The notes beneath the pieces are model-generated. The model ran no database searches and had not been told where the DNA came from. It saw nothing but the letters and a program-made list of their open reading frames with translations. Positions 59,744 through 64,000 of a stretch of DNA of 64,000 nt are shown piece after piece. Numbering within the stretch: the stretch's first letter is position 1; every line of letters begins with the position of its first letter. This DNA is from Eutreptiella sp. 'Long Island Sound 2002'. Lineage: Eukaryota > Euglenozoa > Euglenophyceae > Eutreptiales > Eutreptiaceae. The DNA is taken from NCBI GenBank assembly GCA_964036045.1, contig OZ038392.1, forward strand, positions 17,505,612 through 17,569,611, in the 5' to 3' direction. A program made the translations under genes and the position numbers.

Positions 59744-62480
59744 GTACCTACTTTGACAAAGCAATTCTTGCATTTTTTCAGTGTGCATGTGAATTGTGCA
59801 TGGTTTGTCTGGAGCGTCGCTTTTCTGTCTTGTGAAACCCTTTTTGCCACATTCGAGCTCCTGTGCACTGTTGCCTGCTACATTGTCCATTGTACAGTGC
59901 TGAAAACGTGTCTTCAGATGAAGCACTGAAGCATGGGCTGTGCTGCAACGATGAGAGCGGTCTACAAATTCACCAATGGGTGCGGTCTAGAAACTCACCG
60001 CATTAATAGCAAAACAAGAAGGGCAACGCACTGCAGAAAATAAGGACTCTCATGGGTTCCAGAGAAATACTGAGCTAAACAAAAGTTTCATCTCAACCTG
60101 TGGTAACACCACACTTCGGAATGCATGCATAAAGATGGACCACATTTAAGAGAGGGGTTCCGCAGATTCCCGACAATGACCCCCAGACCCCCTACAAAGT
60201 CCCTTAAAATTACAAGACAAAAAATTAGCTAATAAAATGGCAGGTTAAAAGAGAACATATATGTAGAAAGCATATGTTGCATGCTGGATTTTGATGAGCC
60301 AAGGGCTAATCGTGCTTAGTTTTTGTTCAAGTCCTTCATTTTTTTGCGATGATAAATGAAGCATCCATCCTGTGTACTTAGGTTTTGAGTGGCTTGGATA
60401 CTGGTTTCACGCATGTTGACCCCCAAAGGGTTTTTTACCCGCTTACTTGTTGCAGCTGCTGCATCTTGATCAGACCCGTCTTTAGTGTGTGTCCTACCTT
60501 GGGGGGGTGGTTGGGTGGGTCGGCCGGAAATTGCTTCGAAGAGAGGTTGTTAGATCAAGTGCGGGCATGCGTGTCGTATACCCCCTGTTTTGGGGATCCC
60601 AGGGAGTCAAATTGTGCATGTTTTTTGGTGAATCCTAATCATTTGGTAATGGAAAACAAGTTTTGAAAAAACTTTCAATCCCCCCCCACACTGGGCACCT
60701 CCTTTTTTGGGGACCTTGGGGGGGGAGGAGGGACATCGATACTATGACAGTTCAAATTTAAATAACAGAATTCAATGCTTACAACAAATTCAAAGTTAAA
60801 CAATAGAATCAGATGATTACAATTGCGCGCAGCATGGCATGATTTTGATTTGATGTTAGTTGCATGTGAAGTAGTCGCGTTGGCTCGCACCAACCATGCT
60901 AGTGCTGTGATGCACCAACAATGCTAGTGCCATGATACATGCTCGCAACTTGAGTTTACCTTCAAAACACCTTTTGACAACTTTAGAGGGTGTGCTGACC
61001 ACTTCACGGCGCAGGAAGCTTTTGTTGCCTATGTTGTTTCCGTGATCTCCAGTTCTTGCAAGTGCAATTCTATAATTCAGATGTCATTTATCTATTGACA
61101 TGTTGCTACTTTTGTGTGCCTTGACAATATTGGAAGACTGCACTTTGGAACTGCTATTGTAGGAGTTTGCCAACAACTACTACAAGAGAGGGGGGAGACG
61201 TTGGGAAAAAAATTTAAAACTTACTTTCATATGGTTGCATGTTTGCCCTCTTCTCATGTGTTTTTGTGCTTGTTTTTGGAGAAATCAGTGCCAACCTTCC
61301 AAAGCACTTTGGCGCAGTCAAAGGGGATGGTGGTGGAAGGATCTCGAAGACCTTCCGCATCTTCTTGGTCATAAGGGAGTGGAATATTTTGAAACAAGGG
61401 GCACAAGTTCGGACACTGAGGTTGAAGCAAGAAATCTACGGGCGATTTAAGCCCCCCACATCTCTCAATCCCATTGTGGAAAAGTTGTTGAACAGTCGTT
61501 AAGGTGAACAACAAAAGCAAGGGAACACTCAAAGGTGGGGGCCTCAAGGATGCATTTTATGCGGTCTTCGAGAGAAACAGGTTAGATGGAATTAGCATTT
61601 CAAGGGAAGAGGTCCAAGAATTTCGAGTATTGGGACGGCATGTAGATAAGTTGCGCGACACTCCTCCTCGCATTGCTTTTCATGTGAACTTTTCCACTGA
61701 GGGTGGTACCATTGTCACTTAGAGTGTTATTATGAACTTGTGCCTCGTTTGAGCCGGTTCAAGCTCTTTGATGATTGTGTTGTTGAGACCATCAATTTAG
61801 CCACGAAATTGGCTGCATCATTCTGAGAAGTTTGGTGTTCTCCGACTGTTTAGCGAAGATTTTCATACATGCGCATCGGAATTGGAGCATGAGCTCCGGC
61901 ATGTGCATGCCACTCATCAAGTAGGTGTTGGTGCATTTGTGTGCCAAGGAGCTGCGGCTCTAGGGCACCAGAACAAAGGAGCTTGCCCTTCGACATGTTG
62001 GTGTCCTAAGACGCAATGCTTCTCATGAAGATGTTGTTGGTATTCCATTAGATGGACCATTAGATTTGGAGGACACTTGAGGTTTGGCTCTTGAGTACCG
62101 TTGTTCTATATTCCACGAAGAGCAGAAATGTTTAGTCTTAGAACGCTCGCTCTCCAAAAGTGATCAAACACGGTGATACGTTGCTTCGTAGGACATTGCC
62201 TTACTCTTTCACCGGTGTTTCTGTATGGGTTTACCCCATGTTCATTACCATGCTTGCCTGCAACTTGTTGCCCACTAACGAGACCATCACTCATTAACGT
62301 GTAATATTGAGCACTACCTCGGTTTGCAATCTCTCTGATGCATATTCGAAGCCTCATCGTAACTTGCTTATGCCTAGCAAGATTCCTCTCAAGAACCACT
62401 CTGTGGTGTCTGTTGCAACTTGCGAATACCCTGAAGGCGCAGTCGAGTCACTTAGCACCACTGGAGTTCACATTTCTGTT
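59744..62480. other. AT-rich sequence without a supportable gene
   Basis: Several G-runs and C-runs (60505, 60679, 60718). Weak coding-like pieces at 61114-61500 and 61504-61722 are short and out of register with each other, compatible with a decayed transposon gene. No motif is recognised. Confidence 0.4.
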
Positions 62481-62589
62481 TGCCGGTGTTGCCTTGTGCT
62501 TCTCCTTTGCCTTCACTACATCCCAAGTTGGGTTCCCTACGCGGACCAATCTTTCCATTCGTCATGTGCAAAAAGGGGTTGCTTGCCAA

Positions 62590-63528
62590 GGAAATGGCAG
62601 TCATGATGGTACTTCATTGGCTAACAGTCTTTGGCATCTCCCGTACTATTGGCAGTGACCGTGGACCCCAGTTCACTGGCGGCTGGTTCAAGGCTATTCG
62701 CTCCCTGATGGGAATATGCCATGCCAAGAGTGTCGCCTATCTGAGCCGGTCGAATGGCCAAGCTGAAGTGGCTGGGAGGCAGCTGTTTGAGAAGTTGCGG
62801 AAGATCCATCTCGGCAACAAGCGCCGAAATTGGTTCGAGGAGATGTGGCCAGCACTCCACGCCCATCATGCACCCCTACCCCTCACCAGATCCTATTCGG
62901 TCGGGATCCACTTTGGCGTAGACTCCCATTGTCTGACGAGGGCACGGCCATGGACACCAAGGAGTTCTTCGAGTGACAAGAGAGTACGGCGCGTGACCTC
63001 CGCGAGCAGCTCCAGAGGAAGCGGGTTGTGCATCAAAAGTCCGCCCCGAAATCAGAACCGCACAAGTTCAGGCTGGGGGATCCCGTATGGGTGCTGAGGC
63101 CTCGGCCCCTGGGCACCCACCGCACCAAGACCTGGTTCAACCCCGGAGAGGTGGTCCGCAGGATTGCTGAGGGCACCTACCGTATCAAGGTTGGCCCTGG
63201 TCAGTTCCGTGAGCGTCATGAGACCAGACCTGCGGGGCAAGCATGTGGCTCTGGACTAAACAGCCCATGAGGCTCATTCGGACGATGACTATGCCGAGCA
63301 GATTGACTATACCGTCGGCAAGATCCTGGGCCACCGTCGGAAAGCCAAAGTGGCTGGAGGCGTGGAGTTGTGGGTGAGATGACGCGGCTACAGCCCCTCT
63401 CATGATACCTGGGAGCCCGTCTCATTGTTCGCGCCACGGATCAACACTCCCTTAATGGAGTTCGTCCGCAAGCACAACATTCGTATCGGAGTGTCTGACT
63501 TGGAGGCACTCACACGGGCAATTAGCTG
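62590..63528 (+). pseudogene. Decayed integrase and chromodomain of a third Ty3-type element
   Basis: Pieces in order: integrase core ISRTIGSDRGPQFTGGWF through YLSRSNGQAEVAGRQL (62634-62790); then a frameshift into the C-terminal region HKFRLGDPVWVLRPR...TYRIKVGPGQF (63058-63215); then a chromodomain with DYTVGKILGHRRK and GYSPSHDTWEP (63305-63420). A TGA at 63380-63382 stands where chromodomains have Trp. It ends at TGA 63526. The upstream domains (RT, RNase H) are missing or unrecognisable. Non-functional. Confidence 0.8.
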
Positions 63529-64000
63529 ATCCGGCGATTGATCGCCGCCTGCAGCTCTCACTCACAGACTTTTCCTGGCGGAACGCAAATGATTTTGATT
63601 TATTTGCTGTTTGAATTGACCACTTCTATGTGGAGGTGGAGAGCAGAAGCTTGACTCCAGCTCCAGACTCACTAAAGTTGTGTGAGTGCGAAGAAGCCAA
63701 GCTTCTCCTTCTCTGACCAGGTCAGAGTTGAAGGAGCGCTTTGGCATCCCTCCTGGGCACGGAGAGGCGGAATGCCTCTGCCGGGATGCCATCGCCCACA
63801 GGTCGCACGCAGAGGGCAAGCTCACCAAAACTGTGTGGGTCTGAGTGCCCTCCTCACCATGTTTGTGTAAGTTATTGCTGCCTGGTGTCCCAACTCTGGT
63901 CCTGTTGAGGTCAGAGTTGGGGTGCCATTTTGGGATGACCCCAGGCATGGAGAGGCGTTGTGCCTGTGCCGGGATGCCGCAGCGAAGAGGTCGCATGCAG
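63529..64000. repeat. Diverged ~189-bp direct repeat at the window end
   Basis: TCAGAGTTG-GG(A/T)G followed by GGCATGGAGAGGCG/GGCACGGAGAGGCG and CCGGGATGCC recur at 63722 and 63911. These may be part of the third element's 3' region. The second copy is cut by the window edge. Confidence 0.6.

Noticed and set aside
1-64000. rRNA, tRNA or other structural RNA genes
   Set aside because: No cloverleaf with A/B boxes or rRNA core segment was recognised on reading. A tRNAscan/Infernal run would be decisive.

Overview
The window reads as repeat-dominated nuclear DNA from a eukaryote. It has Ty3-type LTR retroelements, one with a chromodomain integrase, short GT..AG introns, satellites and minisatellites, and short telomere-type (CCCTAA) runs. 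I see no operons, rRNA, tRNA or CRISPR. Repetitive algal or other streptophyte/protist DNA would fit, but the species is not decidable from sequence alone.

Layout. 1-12.7 kb: very GC-rich, possibly subtelomeric. It holds 209-bp tandem repeats, a 1014-codon minus-strand ORF (1791-4835), a decayed minus-strand stretch encoding recurring TLTVGNTS-like peptides, and an array of short hairpins (9.8-12.2 kb). 12.7-30.9 kb: a plus-strand Ty3/chromovirus-like element. It is preceded by an ORF homologous to the 1014-codon ORF, and it is split by a second mobile element. 16194-23051: a 6858-bp DNA transposon, the most interesting object in the window. It has 23-bp terminal inverted repeats and a 5-bp target duplication (GACCA). 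It encodes two minus-strand genes, one with a possible ParB/sulfiredoxin-like GQH motif and one of no clearly recognised family. Ten copies of a 20-bp palindrome occur only inside it, three of them within its inferred introns.

31-36.2 kb: G-runs, hairpins and a 20-bp minisatellite with higher-order duplication. 36.2-38.67 and 56.45-57.7 kb: one complex satellite locus (CAATCACCA-type repeat plus a ~290-bp module), split by a 17.8-kb minus-strand Ty3-like retroelement (38671-56446; LTRs 811 and 800 bp; TSD CCAGA). That retroelement is itself invaded twice. A 2.06-kb retroposed insert with an 18-bp TSD, an A tail and a RanBP2-type zinc-finger ORF sits at 40701-42760. A head-to-tail trimer of an unknown repeat (44211-48393) splits the integrase. 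57.7-64 kb: AT-richer sequence with a small inverted-repeat element, a 60-bp tandem duplication and a decayed integrase/chromodomain fragment (62.5-63.5 kb).

The window is therefore a stack of nested insertions whose order can be read from target duplications and restored frames. No confident host gene was found.
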